In this document: piece after piece, positions 1 to 11,790 of the stretch
Numbering within the stretch: the stretch's first letter is position 1
How the letters are laid out: each line of letters opens with the position of its first letter
Source of the DNA: Salvia splendens
Lineage: Eukaryota > Streptophyta > Magnoliopsida > Lamiales > Lamiaceae
Length of the DNA: 64,000 bases
Assembly: GCF_004379255.2 (NCBI RefSeq)
Contig: NC_056041.1
Coordinates: 1,612,001-1,676,000, forward strand
Direction of reading: 5' to 3'
Notes under the pieces: model-generated
What the model saw: only the letters and a program-made list of their open reading frames with translations
Told to the model about the DNA's origin: nothing
Database searches by the model: none
Made by a program: the position numbers and the translations under genes

Positions 1-408
1 TAGGAATTTGAAACTATATATTTATTACTTATATTTTAAAACCAGTATCATGCATTAATCTAATGTAAAACTATATTTATAGTATAAAATAGTAACTTTT
101 TATTTATTTGTTTTCTCAAACCAATGTTTTGCACTCATTTCTCTTCGGTTCTTTAATTTTAGGCCATGTCTATTCCTCTAACCTCTGTCAGTTGGTCTAT
201 GCATATGTCAATTTAGTAAAGGCTAAATTGATTACGGACCAATAAATTGAAGTTCGATTCGATTCCTTCATTATTTATGGATGTGGCTTGTAATTTACAC
301 ACAATTTTGAAATACAATTTCTTTTACACTTTTGTACAGTTGAATTCTTAAATACAAATTTTTTTGATGAAATACTTCACAAATACAAGCAATAGACATC
401 ATATGGTA

Positions 409-1379
409 TTAATTTTTAGACAACAATAATCGAAAGCCCATTTTGTTGTCATTCTTTAGTATCTCGACACGTCTAAAAGAGTCAACAAATTCCCTGCAAT
501 TAATATTAAAAAAAAGTTAAGTATGTTGCTGTAAGAAAATTAATGAAAATTCATTATAGTATTAACTAGTACACTAATTATATACTTACTCCCAATCCAA
601 GTCTCCAACTAACATCCAATCTCCCTCTTTGTCCAAGTACAATAAAGTGTACTCTTCCCCACTCTCAATTTTACTATCTGCATATTTGTACATAAGAAAA
701 CTGTCAAATCGCACGAAAACATTGTAACCAACTAACAAAATTCCGCCGCAATCCAAAATTTGACATTTGGTGACCAAAATTCGTAGCAATGCTGACTGAC
801 ACTGCCACGAATTTTGAGTGAAAAGCGACGGTTGGTAGAAAAGAAAAATCAGGGCATATATACATTTAGCAAACATATCCATCAATGTTTTTGTCAAATC
901 ATGATAGGAATCGAAATCCCTAAGATCGACTTTTCGCCCAATGGCGACACCCTCCATCTTCACCTTCACGTGCATCGACTTTCTCTCAACTTGCTCTGTC
1001 GCTATCAAGTGCGACGAGTCCGTCGGTGGCAATCTTCGGTGACCACTATCACTAATAGAAAGAAGAGAAAAAATAGAAAAAAGAAAGGTAAATATCAAAA
1101 TTGAAATATTTAAAGAAATGCGTCACTTAGCTAGGTTACAAAATATTAGCCTTACTCGTGGGGTTTCCTATACTTTGGAGGGCGGCCGACGCTGTCCTCC
1201 ATCTTTGCAACGCCGCTCCATGAGAGCAATGATAAAGTCGTACCCCCAACTCCGGTGGCGGTCATGTGATCTTCGAGAAACAACCGTTTCGGTCTATATT
1301 CCTTGTGGTTTCCGGTCTTGAATCCATTGTTATTCGCGTTGTGGTTGGGAAGAGCAAGTCCGAGTTCAAGTTCCATCAA
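409..1379 (-). CDS. IAA29: Aux/IAA transcriptional repressor, IAA29-like, with degenerate degron
   Basis: Four exons join in phase: 1379-1156, 1051-864, 677-590 and 493-409, giving about 194 residues. Domain I is an EAR-type LELGLALP at the N terminus, which in the family recruits TOPLESS co-repressors. The PB1 part (domains III/IV) starts near HVKVKMEGVAIGRKVDL and runs through EGDWMLVGDLDWEEFVDSF. It mediates pairing with ARF transcription factors in the nucleus. Where domain II should read GWPPV plus a short basic tail, this protein has GRPPK followed by YRK. The tryptophan needed for TIR1/AFB-auxin binding is arginine and about two residues are missing. I infer reduced or lost auxin-triggered turnover. 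The IAA29 assignment rests on the PB1 wording and on synteny with the next gene. All donors and acceptors are GT-AG. The family call is firm; the exact orthologue is less so. Confidence 0.87.
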
Positions 1380-4091
1380 TGCCTAGTAGTCCCAGTTATC
1401 AGCCATTGCCCAAAAAATACATGCACATATGACATATACACACAAAACATATTGATCCCACATCTTCTAGGTTTAGTCTAATCCATGCTCCTATCAACAT
1501 ATTGCACGTACGTAAGGCCGGACGCGGAAAAAAATTATAAAAAAAAACCCTAGTGGAAAAGGTTGAATTTTCAAAATTGTAAATTCAAGATCTCGAAAAG
1601 ACAATTTTCTTGCGATTTGAACTAGTGACGTGGCTATATTGTAGTGCGATGAACACACACACATATAAGAGGGTAGGGGCTTCAGCCTCATTTATTTTCA
1701 TGATAAACTTCAATTTAGTTGGTAAACGTTTCTCCTTTATCTATTAGGTTGATGGTTTGAGTCATCACATGCTCAATAAAAAACCATTATTGATCATATT
1801 AAATATACCTCCTTATTTTCTTTATAGTTGAATTTATTGAAATTGCCGAAAGCAAGAGAGAACGGAGAACTTGACCGGAAAAGATGAGTTACAAAGTAGG
1901 TTTAATAGGAGATCTTAAATTAACATTTTTTGCATCCCACCTGATTTACACTAACTACCTTGATGAATTTAACAAATTTTGAAGCTTAGTTTGATATGTC
2001 CACAATTTTGAAATAGTATATTAGAGTATGTACTACATACATTTAATAATTTGAGCAACTATCTAAATAAAAGGGTCCAAGTGATGTTGTCTATTCATAG
2101 ACATGGATAGGGTTTGGGAGGTCCCAATAATCCTAAAAATTACAAGTTGAAGTAATGAATGAGGCCATATTCAAATTATTTATCATTTTCTTGCAAGACA
2201 CATATATATGTTTATAATTATGAATTATTGATGGATTTTATCATCAAAGTCGTATGATTTTGATAACCAACTTGGTCCTGTTAGATATTTTGGTGTTAAT
2301 GAATTTTCTTTAACCCATCGAGTCTGATATTTAGTGTCGGCATACAAATAGTGAACTGGTCTCCTTTTGCTTCTGATTATCTATGTACAAAATGAGATCT
2401 CTTGGGGAACATCAAAGCAATAATATCGTTTCACTAAAAAAGTACGCTCCGTTCCATAGTAGTGAGGGCATAATTTCTTTTCGGCACGGAGATTAAAAAA
2501 GTAGAGAGATGAAGATAGACTAAAGTAAGAGAGAGTAAAGTAAGTGAGGAAAAATGTATTGACTTTTACTAAAAAGGGAAATGACTCTACTACAATGGAA
2601 TGTAACAAATGACTCCATTACTATGGAACGGAGGGAGTAATATTTTTTTCTTCCTTTTTTCTCCATTTAATGAAACTGATCACTTAGCATTAGCAAAAGA
2701 CGTTTTGTACACGAATAAAGCAATTAAAAAAGTATAAATTTAATAGTGTTATGTTCTTAAACTATACTACAAGACTAACTAGAATTTGAACAAATTTCAT
2801 AATTTAAATTACTATTATCTTCCAAAAGAAATGAATATGTTATCATTCATAAATCATAGTAACAATTATCTTGTGATTTGATCTTAATCAAAGTAAGATG
2901 AGGTTCATGAACCAAAATAGTTGCTCATCAATCAATCATCAACACATTCTTTAAAGTGAGATGATGTGAACTCAAAGATTACTTGTCTTTATGCACTAAT
3001 TGTGTAGTACGTAGGCATGTGTGTGTTCCTCAAGGCTTTTCTTTCCTCTTGTTCCTTTCATGACCATTGCTTTCGATCGAGACATATCATACTCTTATGT
3101 TAGTACATACTTTTAATATGTGTCTTTTAAGAATAATAGTAATTTGAGATGTGCAATATCAAAATTGTACTACTATGTTTGTTGAATGACATTGAGATAC
3201 GGAGCTGTCAAAATTGGTTCGACCCCGAAGGAAAGGACGAGTTGGGATAGGAGCGAGCATTTGAATTTTTGGTCGGAATTATACCAAATTTGAATTTGGA
3301 GATAATATAAATCCGATCTGATTCAAAATATCCAAAGTTTTAGTAATTCAGATTTTAACATTTTTTCTGTTTCTAAAAACCAATCCAAATTGAATCGAAA
3401 ATTCGAATTTTCAAAGAAAAGAAATCTGACCAAATTTAATTTTTCAATTTGGTACTATGATTTAACTACTCGGATTACAAATATATTGTCAATTTTGTTA
3501 AGTAAGATATAAAAATTTGAAATTTTGCATAATCACTACATACATTCAGTCCTAATTTAACAACATAAACATTTGGAAAACAATTTTTTCAAGATACACA
3601 ATGATTTCTCCATTTATTCACATTGTAATAACTGGAACCTTACTCTCGGCCTATTAAACAAGTCTCATTTTTCCTATCAGCTATGTTGTTATCAGCCCAT
3701 TATCCAAAAGGAAAAGGTGTAATTTTTTGGTATAGGCCCAATACAAAACCTTTAACGGGCCTTTATTGGGCTGAAAATATTTAATTGGGCTTCAAAATAA
3801 GGCCCAAATACAAATGGAAAAGGCGGGTATTAACCGTATTAACTGCCATTCACTCTTCGTAGAGAGAGAAAAAGCAAAAGGGAAAAACGAAAAGAAGAGC
3901 GAATGCCAAATTCGATTTCATTCCAATCTCATTTCTCTCTCTAGAATCTCTCTCGACACAAGCCATACCCTACCTCCGAACCTGCTAACAACCTGCTCAA
4001 TTTCGAGATCCGCGACGAGGAGACGTATAAATGGAGGCCTCATGATTGACGATATTCGATGTCTACGTTACCGATTTTGCGGCATTCCGCG
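1380..4091. other. Divergent intergenic region between the Aux/IAA and ubiquitin-like genes
   Basis: AT-rich sequence holding the promoters of two divergently transcribed genes. One Stowaway MITE (2443-2639) lies in it. From about 3815 the strand becomes purine/CT-rich and looks like the 5' UTR of the gene to the right. I see no other supported gene. Confidence 0.6.
2443..2639. mobile_element. Stowaway-type MITE
   Basis: Terminal inverted repeats read GCTCCGTTCCATAGTAGTG on the left and, on the other strand at the right end, CTCCCTCCGTTCCATAGTAATG, both next to TA. The interior is AT-rich and non-coding. The ends and the TA target are typical of Tc1/mariner-type Stowaway elements. Confidence 0.82.
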
Positions 4092-4095
4092 ATGA
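4031..4095 (+). promoter_or_regulatory. Upstream ORFs overlapping the start of the ubiquitin-like gene
   Basis: A five-codon uORF (ATG 4031, TGA 4043-4045) overlaps a second one (ATG 4042) that ends in TGA at 4093-4095. That stop lies inside the ATGATG at 4092-4097, which supplies the two best start codons. Such stop-start overlaps can set re-initiation. This applies only if the transcript starts upstream of 4031, which I cannot prove. Confidence 0.45.
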
Positions 4096-5912
4096 TGCAG
4101 ATTGTGGAGATCGATCGTTACAAGCCTCGATTCTCGAATGGATCGGTTGTGCGCTTGTTTCCCCCAACGGCGTACGTTGGCGGCCCGAGGCGGAGCGCTT
4201 CTTCTTACAACAGGCTTCAGCAGCCGCCTCTCCGAATTACGGTTCTCAAATTGGACGGATCCTCTTTTGGTAGGTTTTGAATTTGATGTTGTGGATGTAG
4301 ATCTGTTCAAGCGGTTATCTGTGTTTTGTTAGGTTTTGTAGAAATTGATGTGTGCCTTTGATTCATTTGAGTGTGTGAGAATGTAGATTGGGTGTTTGTG
4401 ATAATGCTGTATGAGAACTGAATGAAATTTGTGGAATTTTTTGTTGTGAAGGAGTTGAGGTGAGTAAGATGGGAACCGTTGGGGAGCTGAAGCGGGCTGT
4501 CGAATCGGCTTTTGATCATCTGCCAAAGGAGTGGCCTGATAGAGTTTCATGGTAATGAGTTTTTACCTTCAGAATATCTTCTGTTAGCAGCTGAAGATTT
4601 GCGTTGCTATTGATGTCTGTTTAGCTCTAGTGGCATTGTTGCTTATTTAATTCTATGGCACTCTTATGTCCTCAAATTATTTGATTAATAGAATGCTAAA
4701 TTGAATCTCTTTGGGCTTTAACAGTGTGTTTTGTTGGACCTTAACTTCTTCAACACGAACTGGTGTAGCTAAGCTTATAATTTGAACTTTTATGCAGGGA
4801 ACATGTATGGGGACAGTTTTGCCTTAGTCACGAAGGCGAGATGTTGTTGAATGACCGAGATTATATCAGCATGGTTGGCATAAAGGATGGTGATCAGGTT
4901 AGTTCTACTTTTGTATCGTGTGACTGTTTCCTCTGCGTAGACGTTTTGGGTATTTAAAAGAAGTTCGATATTTCAGAAGATAGAGAGATTCTTGTCGTAT
5001 TGTGCAAATGAAAAATCTTGCAGATGGTTTAGTACTAGTAATTAGCCTTACATAAATTAAACTCTATATGAAGTTCAAGATTTCTGAAGATAGATAGCTA
5101 GATTCATGTGGTATTGAGCAAACGGAAGATCTTGCAGTTCGTTTAGTACTAGAAATTAGCCCTACATAAGAGGGAACCAAAAGTGAACTCCATATGAACA
5201 AAGCTGTTTACCCTTTCGGCTTGATTGTGGTAGTGAGAGAGAGAACATCCTAGGTCTTCGAAAGGAATGGCGGGCTTTGAGAAAACAGTGAAGTTTCAGG
5301 AATTTGAAAAGGAAGAAGTGACTTATCTTTATTTTGGTTACATTTTGTAGTGAAAATTTGATGTTTCACTTTGTCTTATGCTTGGCAATTTTCATTTTTG
5401 TTTGCACTTTCAGCTGCAGTTCATTCATCGTGCTTCGAGTACCAATAATTTCATAAAGATAAAATCAAAGGCAGCATACACTAGTGATGATGATGAATCC
5501 CACAAGTAAGTTGTTGAGAAATAGTGATTTTGAAGCCATGAATAGCGGTTCAAAAAACAACTTATATAACCATGTCAATTCAATTTACAGAAAGGTTGAA
5601 CACAGAAATGTAGAGAAAGAAGACAGCATTCATGAAGAGATATCAGAGGAGACTAAGGAAGATGCTGCTCATTGGGATTTAAGAGATGATGTTGGGTCAA
5701 AACGCGATCACCGGTTAAGTCACTTAATAAAAGGGTGGTTTCCATATCGCAAGTTCAGTAGCTCGAGCTCGAGCTCCAACTCCCGGATGAGGCTTGCAGA
5801 TAGAGGCTGCTCTTCTAGATCTTCGCGCAACGTGCTGGGAAGTTTCAAGAATTGCTTGAGACGTTCGGGCAGAAAGAATGAATCCCGGAGGTTGAGTTGG
5901 AAAATCAAGTGA
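4092..5912 (+). CDS. Ubiquitin-fold protein related to U11/U12 snRNP 25 kDa protein
   Basis: Five exons: 4092-4269, 4452-4551, 4798-4897, 5414-5505 and 5591-5912, about 263 residues. The core matches the SNRNP25 ubiquitin-like fold: ITVLKLDGSSFGVEVSK, then VSWEHVWGQFCLSHEGEM and MVGIKDGDQLQFIHR. In the family this fold belongs to the minor-spliceosome U11/U12 25K protein and to a plant-specific branch of unknown role. The C-terminal 100 residues are a basic, serine-rich tail not found in the core 25K protein, so this is probably the plant branch (At4g32270-like by position). The start at 4092 has a purine at -3. An in-frame ATG at 4059 has a poor context and would add 11 residues. Reading on through exon 4 would hit a stop at 5506, but the GTAAGT there is a donor and the phase is kept into exon 5. 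Confidence 0.82.
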
Positions 5913-6155
5913 AAACTCTTGTAGTTTTAAAGGTATTGAAGCACGAGAGATCAGTTGCAGAAATAATATGGTTGATGCTTCCTTATTCATCTTTGTTACA
6001 TGTTAATCAGATTATGATTTAGGAAAGTTTTGTGGAATTAGCGAATTCGTGTGTTGAACAATGGAACTGGTCTTTGTTGAATAAGAATTTATTGAGAAAT
6101 GCATTTCGACTTTGGATGATTTATTCGAGATACAATCCATTTTATTTGAATTTAT

Positions 6156-6360
6156 TACTCCCTCCGTCCCACAAAAGATGTCACACTTGTGGGATGACAC
6201 CAGATTTTAGGAGGTTTTGTTTTGTATGTTAGATGGAGAGAGAAAATATAATTTTTATATTAATGTGAGAGATAACTTTTTTACAAAAATGGAAATGTGA
6301 CATCTTTTGTGGGATAAACTAAAAAAGAAAATGTGACATCTTTTGTGGGACGGAGGGAGA
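6156..6360. mobile_element. Stowaway-type MITE
   Basis: Left end CTCCCTCCGTCCCACAAAAG and right end CTTTTGTGGGACGGAGGGAG are near-perfect inverted repeats flanked by TA-like sites. A second internal copy of the right arm sits about 40 bp inside it (near 6297-6315), so that end is partly duplicated. Confidence 0.85.
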
Positions 6361-6401
6361 ACTAGTTTATATTATCAGCAGTCAATGTATTGAGTTATCA
6401 T

Positions 6402-6592
6402 ATACTCCCTCTGTCCATAAAAAATAGAACACATTGTGAATGACACGAATTTTAATGTAGAATTGATAAAGTAAGAGAGAAGGGAAAAAAGTAAGAGAAA
6501 AGTCGTTGACTTTCATTTTTTAAATGTGCTCTATTTTTCGTGGGCAATCTAAAATGGTAAATGTGCTCTATTTTTCGTGAACGGAGGTTGTA
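6402..6592. mobile_element. Stowaway-type MITE
   Basis: Starts with TACTCCCTCTGTCCATAAAA and ends with the inverse pattern TTTTTCGTGAACGGAGG. The inner arms ATAGAACACATT and its relative AATGTGCTCTAT also pair. Degenerate at the right end. Confidence 0.75.
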
Positions 6593-6633
6593 TGATTTTA
6601 TAAAATTATTTCTATATTGCAAACGCGACAAAT

Positions 6634-6819
6634 GAATTAATAATTAGGCAATAGTAGTAAGCAACAAATTAGCTAACTTTATTTATAACAAATAAAGGGA
6701 GAAATCATGCTTGCTTTTGTACAAATAAATGAATAATTAGGCAATAGTAGTAAGCAACAAATTAGCTAACTTTATTTATAACGAATAAAGGGAGAAATCA
6801 TGCTTGCTTTTGTACTTTT
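6634..6819. repeat. Two-copy tandem repeat, unit about 93 bp
   Basis: The sequence from TAATTAGGCAATAGTAGTAA (first at 6641, again at 6734) to GCTTGCTTTTGTAC occurs twice head to tail with almost no change, so it is a recent local duplication. No coding content. Confidence 0.85.
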
Positions 6820-7224
6820 TTTTAACTATTTAAATGTGCAACTCTACAAAAGCTACACGAATATTATGATGTTTATTAATAATAATACCAAAAGTAATCA
6901 AATATTAATTGAATAACTTTATAAATAATAATCGGAAAATTTTGATTATAAATTTATAGCCAGTTAGCCACTATAAGCTTGCGTGAATGTTAAGACTTTT
7001 GAATTGGAAGTATAGTAAAATATTTATTTATTTTTACATCAAGAATTATTATCCATTTCATGATTTACACTTAACAATAAAAAAGGAATAAAAGTATAAA
7101 TAGAATATTGAAAGCGCAAACAACGGTGGCATACGTAACAAAGCCCACATCATTACAGTTGAGATGACTCCTCTTTCCCTCTTCTCTCTCTATTTAGTTC
7201 GGTCTCAATTTCTTCACTCTCTAT

Positions 7225-7508
7225 TGTCGGGAAATAAACACGAGCAATCACGAATATGAAAGAGAATGAACACAAGAAATTGTTTACCCAGTTTGATACA
7301 ATGTGTATCTACGTCTAGGGGCGATGCCAAGCTAGGGATTTCACTATATAATTTCAGGATAATTTAACAATAAGGGAGCACCTCTATTTATAAGCAACTA
7401 GAAAGCCCTAATTCTAATCAAACTAGGAAACATATATCACAAGGAAAAATACTTCAAGGAAACAAATCCTAAACATGGTAGGAGATAAATTAGGCTCCAT
7501 AATTAACA
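7225..7508 (-). repeat. 3' LTR of the copia element
   Basis: Matches 11509-11785 along its whole length. The polypurine tract on the minus strand (about 7509-7521, AAGTGGAAGAT) adjoins it, marking it as the 3' LTR. Confidence 0.93.
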
Positions 7509-7596
7509 ATCTTCCACTTGGAGACTAACAACTCCTAAACAACCATTTCCTCGTGATCTCATTCCTTCATCCGCTTAGCATCGCCTAACCTTCTCT

Positions 7597-10500
7597 TCAA
7601 GTTCCAAGGCCAATTGAAGCTATGCATAGCTTCAATTTCTCTAAGGTCACCACCTTAGTAAACATGTCTGCAGGATTCTCACTTCCAAGTATCTTCACAA
7701 GTTGCAGGATTTTCATCTCCACTAGGTGTCGGATGTAATGATACTTCAACTCCACATGCTTTGTCCTAGAATTAAACGCTGGATTCTTCGCCAAGAAAAC
7801 AGCATTCTGACTATCACTGTAGAGTATGCTACTCTTGTTCTCATTCCCAAGTTCATCTAAGAAACTCTGCAACCACACCATCTTCTTGCTTGCCTCTGTC
7901 GCAGCTACATATTCAGCCTCCGTAGTAGACAACGCAACGGTCTTCTGTAACTTTGAAGTCCATGAAATAGCAGTACCACCATAAGTAAATACATACCCGG
8001 TTGTGCTTCTTCTCCCATCAAGATCATTGGACGCCAAGTCTGCATCCACATAACCTGCCAGCTCGACATTTTTGCATTTGAAACATAAGACACTTTCTGT
8101 AGTACCTCTCAAGTATCGAATGATCCATTTAACTGCTTCCCAATGTTGCTTGCCCGGATCACCCATGAACCGGCTCACTACTCCCACTGCTTGTGCAATA
8201 TCAGGCCTCGTACACACCATTGCATACATAATACTGCCAATTGCTGAAGCATAAGGAATTTTCTTCATTTCAGCACGTTCTTCTTTTGTACTCGGTGACT
8301 CCTTCTTCGACATCTTAAAGTGACTGCCTAAGGGCACACTTACTGGCTTCGAATTATCCATGTTGAATCTTTCCAAAACCTTACCAATGTAAGCAGCTTG
8401 CGAAAGATACAATTTTCCTGCCGCCTTGTCACGCTCGATTCTCATGCCCAAAATTTGATTAGCCTCTCCAAGATCTTTCATGGAGAATCGTTCAGACAAT
8501 TGCCTTTTCAACTTATCCATCTCCTTTTGGTCACCTCATGCGATCAACATATCATCAACATATAATAACAGGATAAGATAGCTCTTGTCAAACCTCTTGT
8601 AGTAACAACAATGGTCAGCGTAGCATCTTTTATAGCCAATCTCCATCATGAATCCATCAAACTTCTTGTACCACTGCTTTGGAGCTTGCTTTAAACCATA
8701 CAAGCTCTTCTTCAACTTGCACACTAGATTTTCCATTCCTTTTCCTACGAATCCTTCAGGCTGTGTCATGTACAACTCATCCTCCAAATCACCATGAAGG
8801 AATGCCGTCTTTACATCCATCTGATGTAACAATAGATTTTCTGTAACTACCATACTCAACACTAAATGAATAGTAGTTAGTTTCACAACAGGAGTGAACA
8901 CATCTGTATAATCAATACCGTATCGTTGCTCAAATCCCTTGACAACCAGCCTAGCCTTGTAGCGCTTGCTATCATCAGCTTCACCTTTGATTCGATAGAC
9001 CTACTTGCAATGCAATGCCTTTTTACTTTAGGAAGTTCCACAAGCTCCCATGTGCCATTCAGGAGAAGAGAGGCAAACTCGTCATCCATGGCAATTTTCC
9101 ACCTTCGTTTATCAGGGCCTTCTCCTGCCTCTGCATAACACTCGGGCTCACCACCATCAGTAAGTAACAAATAGAAATTAGAGGGCGAGTACCTAACAGG
9201 TACACGTCGCTCTCTAGTCGATTTAGGCAGCGGAATAGTCGGTGGTGGAGTGCTTGGTTCTTCTTCAAGCACCTCTTCAGCATTCTGACTCTCCTTGCTC
9301 CCACTCGAGTTTGAGATGTCTAGCTCGATCACTTGGGGCTCAGAACTGCTGGGACTCGACGCCTCCAATCTATCCTTGTACAATACCTGTTCATTGAAAA
9401 TGACATCTCTACTGCGAATAACCTTACGGTTCTGCTCATCCCAGAGTCTATAACCGAACTCATCGTCTCCATAACCAATGAACGCACACTAAATAGATTT
9501 AGCATCCAACTTACTTCTCTCAACGGAACTAACATGAGCATAAGCAACACAACCAAAGATGCGTAGGAAAGATAGATTTACCTCTTTTCATGTCCAAACC
9601 TCCTCGGGTATCCGAAACTCCAATGGAACTGATAGACCTCTATTAATTAGGAATGCAGTTGTGTTGACTGCATCTGCCCAAAAACTCTTTGGCAATCCAC
9701 TTTTCAACCTCATGTATCTTGCTCGCTCATTCAAAGTTCTGTTCATGCGCTCTGCGATTCCATTCTGTTGTGGAGTTCCTTTCACAGTTTTCTCCATGCG
9801 GATTCCATTCTCGGCGCTAAACTCCTTAAACTTTGCAAGTTCATATTCTCCTCCATTATCGGATCTTAGACACTTCACCTTCAGCCCGGTTTCAGTTTCA
9901 ACAAGGGCTTTCCACTTCCTGAAAGCGTCAAACGCATCGGATTTTCTCTTTAGAAAATAAACCCATAGCTTTCGAGTAGAGTCGTCGATGAAAGTCATAT
10001 AATATTCAGAGCCTCCTAGGGACTTCACATGTGCTGGTCCCCATAGATCAGTGTGGACCATCTCCAACTTTTGTGTCTTCAATTTTCTACCTCCTCTTGT
10101 GAAACTCACCCTTTTCTGTTTCCCGAACACGCAATCCCCGCACAGGCCAACTTCATCAGTTTTCAGGCCAGGCAGTAAACCTCTTGAGCACATTATGTTC
10201 ATCCCTTTCTCGCTCATGTGGCCAAGACGACAGTGCCACAAATCTGCATTATTTGCCTCACTTGCAATATCAATGCAATCTTTGGAGTTAGTTGTGGTAT
10301 ACAACGTACCATCCTTCTTACCTCGAGCTACTATCATAGCTCCCTTGGTAATCTTCCAATTGTTACAGCCAAACGTCACAGTGTACCCTTCTGCATCAAG
10401 CTGGCCAATCGAAATCAAACTTCTCTGCAATCCAGGAATGTGTCTGACTCCATTCAGTTTTATCACGGATCCATTGGATGTCACTACCTTCACGTTTCCC

Positions 10501-10871
10501 TTTCCCACGATATCTAAGGGCTCGTCATCAGCCAGATGTACCTTCCCAAAATCGCCAGAAACGCAGTCTTCCACTATCTCCACATTGCTGCAGGAGTGGA
10601 ACGACGCTCCAGAATCTAATACCCACGATTCCATCGGACTACTGACACTCAAGACCAACGCCACGCCATCGTCATCAGACATGGTAGCGTTTGTTGTCTT
10701 CTTGTCCTTCTGATCCTTATTCTTATACTTCTTCGGTGCCTCACACTGATTTCTAAAATGCCCAAACTCATCACAATTCCAGCATTTAATTTTATCCAAA
10801 TCCTTCTTGGATTGGTTCTTTCCTCTGGAATTTGATCTTCCACGATTTTGCTTTCCCTTCGATCTGCCTCT
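7597..10871 (-). pseudogene. Copia pol region: zinc knuckle, protease, integrase, RT, RNase H
   Basis: In order on the minus strand: CCHC knuckle CWNCDEFGHFRNQC, protease motif WVLDSGASFHS, GAG-pre-integrase LWHCRLGHMSEKGM, integrase HTDLWGP through DNGGEY and TPQQNGIAERMNRTL, RT with MDVKTAFLHGDLEDELYM and YVDDMLIA, and RNase H (VDADLASNDLDGRRSTTGY, STTEAEYVAATEA). In-frame stops lie near 9585, 9490 and 8534, and a frameshift lies between about 8900 and 9000. It cannot make a full polyprotein. Confidence 0.92.
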
Positions 10872-10874
10872 CTG

Positions 10875-11468
10875 TTATGTATTCAGTGCTGATCCCGAAG
10901 TATAAGATCCTGATTCTCTCTGGCAAACTTCCTCATCAATCATCAGATCTCTTACTTTGTCAACTGTTAGGTTTGTCTCTGCAGCAGTAACATCTGTCAC
11001 TGTGCCAGCCCGACTCTCAGGCAGAGACGATAGCAAAATCGGGGCACGAATTTCATCATCGAATTTTATATCAACCGAGTTCAGTTGCGAAGTAATCATG
11101 TTGAACTCGTTGAGATGTTGTTGCACCAACTTTCCCTCTTGCATTATAAAATTAAACAATCGTCTAATCAGATGTACTTTGTTTGCCGTTGATGGTTTCT
11201 GATACATGTCCTCCAAGATCTTTATCATCTTCTTTGTCGACTTTGCTGCAGTCATGTGATAAGCCACATCATTGGACAACGATAGCCTAATCGCGCTCAT
11301 CGCTTTTCTGTCCAGCAGCTCCCACTCCTCCTGTTCCATCTTTTCGGGTTTGGTTTTTAAAGGCTTGCAGAGATGTTTACCGTACATGTAATCCTCAATC
11401 TGCATCTTCCAAAATCCGAAATCAGATCCGTCGAACTTCTCTACAGCAATATTCTCGTCGATCCCCAT
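10875..11468 (-). pseudogene. Copia gag region
   Basis: Reads about 197 residues from MGIDENIAVEKFDGSDFGFW, with the UBN2-type gag pattern (VHLIRRLFNFIMQEG, HLNEFNMITSQL, LLSSLPES). An in-frame TAA at about 10872-10874 separates it from the zinc-knuckle part, which otherwise continues in the same frame. In intact relatives gag and pol form one polyprotein, so this stop is a disablement. Confidence 0.88.
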
Positions 11469-11493
11469 CGTGATTTCTGCCTCTTAAACCCTA

Positions 11494-11506
11494 GGCTATG
11501 ATACCA
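11494..11506 (-). other. Primer-binding site (initiator Met tRNA type)
   Basis: On the minus strand the sequence just inside the 5' LTR is TGGTATCATAGCC, one base away from the usual plant copia site TGGTATCAGAGCC. Confidence 0.8.
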
Positions 11507-11508
11507 GT

Positions 11509-11785
11509 TGTTGGGAAATAAACACAGGCAATCACGAATATGAAAGAGAATGAACACAAGAAATTGTTTACCCAATTTGATATAATGTGTATCTACGTTT
11601 GGGGGCGATGCCAAACCAGAGATTTCACTATATAATTTCAGGATGATTTAACAATGAGGGAGCATCTCTATTTATAAGCAACTAGAGAACCTTAATTCTA
11701 ATCAAACTAGGAAACATATATCATAAGGAAAAATACATGAAACAAATCCTAAACATCGGCGATAAGTTAGGCTTCATAATTAACA
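11509..11785 (-). repeat. 5' LTR of the copia element
   Basis: Begins TGTTGGGAAATAAACAC on the plus strand and ends in CATAATTAACA. It lies next to the primer-binding site, so it is the 5' LTR of the minus-strand element. Confidence 0.93.
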
Positions 11786-11790
11786 TCTAT

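Larger units (their letters stand above)
5913..7219. other. AT-rich intergenic region with two MITEs and a tandem duplication
   Basis: After the 3' UTR this region holds two Stowaway elements and a 93-bp direct duplication, listed separately. No coding signal is seen. Confidence 0.6.
7225..11785 (-). mobile_element. Ty1/copia LTR retrotransposon, full-length but disabled
   Basis: Direct terminal repeats of about 280 bp (7225-7508 and 11509-11785) begin TG and end CA. A 5-bp target duplication TCTAT flanks the element (7220-7224 and 11786-11790). The body reads on the minus strand in copia order: gag, zinc knuckle, protease, integrase, reverse transcriptase, RNase H. The primer-binding site and polypurine tract lie in the expected places. 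Coding is interrupted by several in-frame stops and at least one frameshift. The two LTRs differ by many substitutions and a small indel near 7466/11737, so the insertion is old. It resembles the Tnt1 group. Confidence 0.95.

Noticed and set aside
814..1104. Plus-strand frame over the Aux/IAA exon 2
   Set aside because: Shadow of the minus-strand PB1-coding exon.
10051..10713. Plus-strand open frame of 220 codons
   Set aside because: Antisense shadow of the copia protease/integrase region; no homology of its own.
7225..11785. Active copia element
   Set aside because: Multiple in-frame stops, a frameshift in the RT-upstream region and diverged LTRs.
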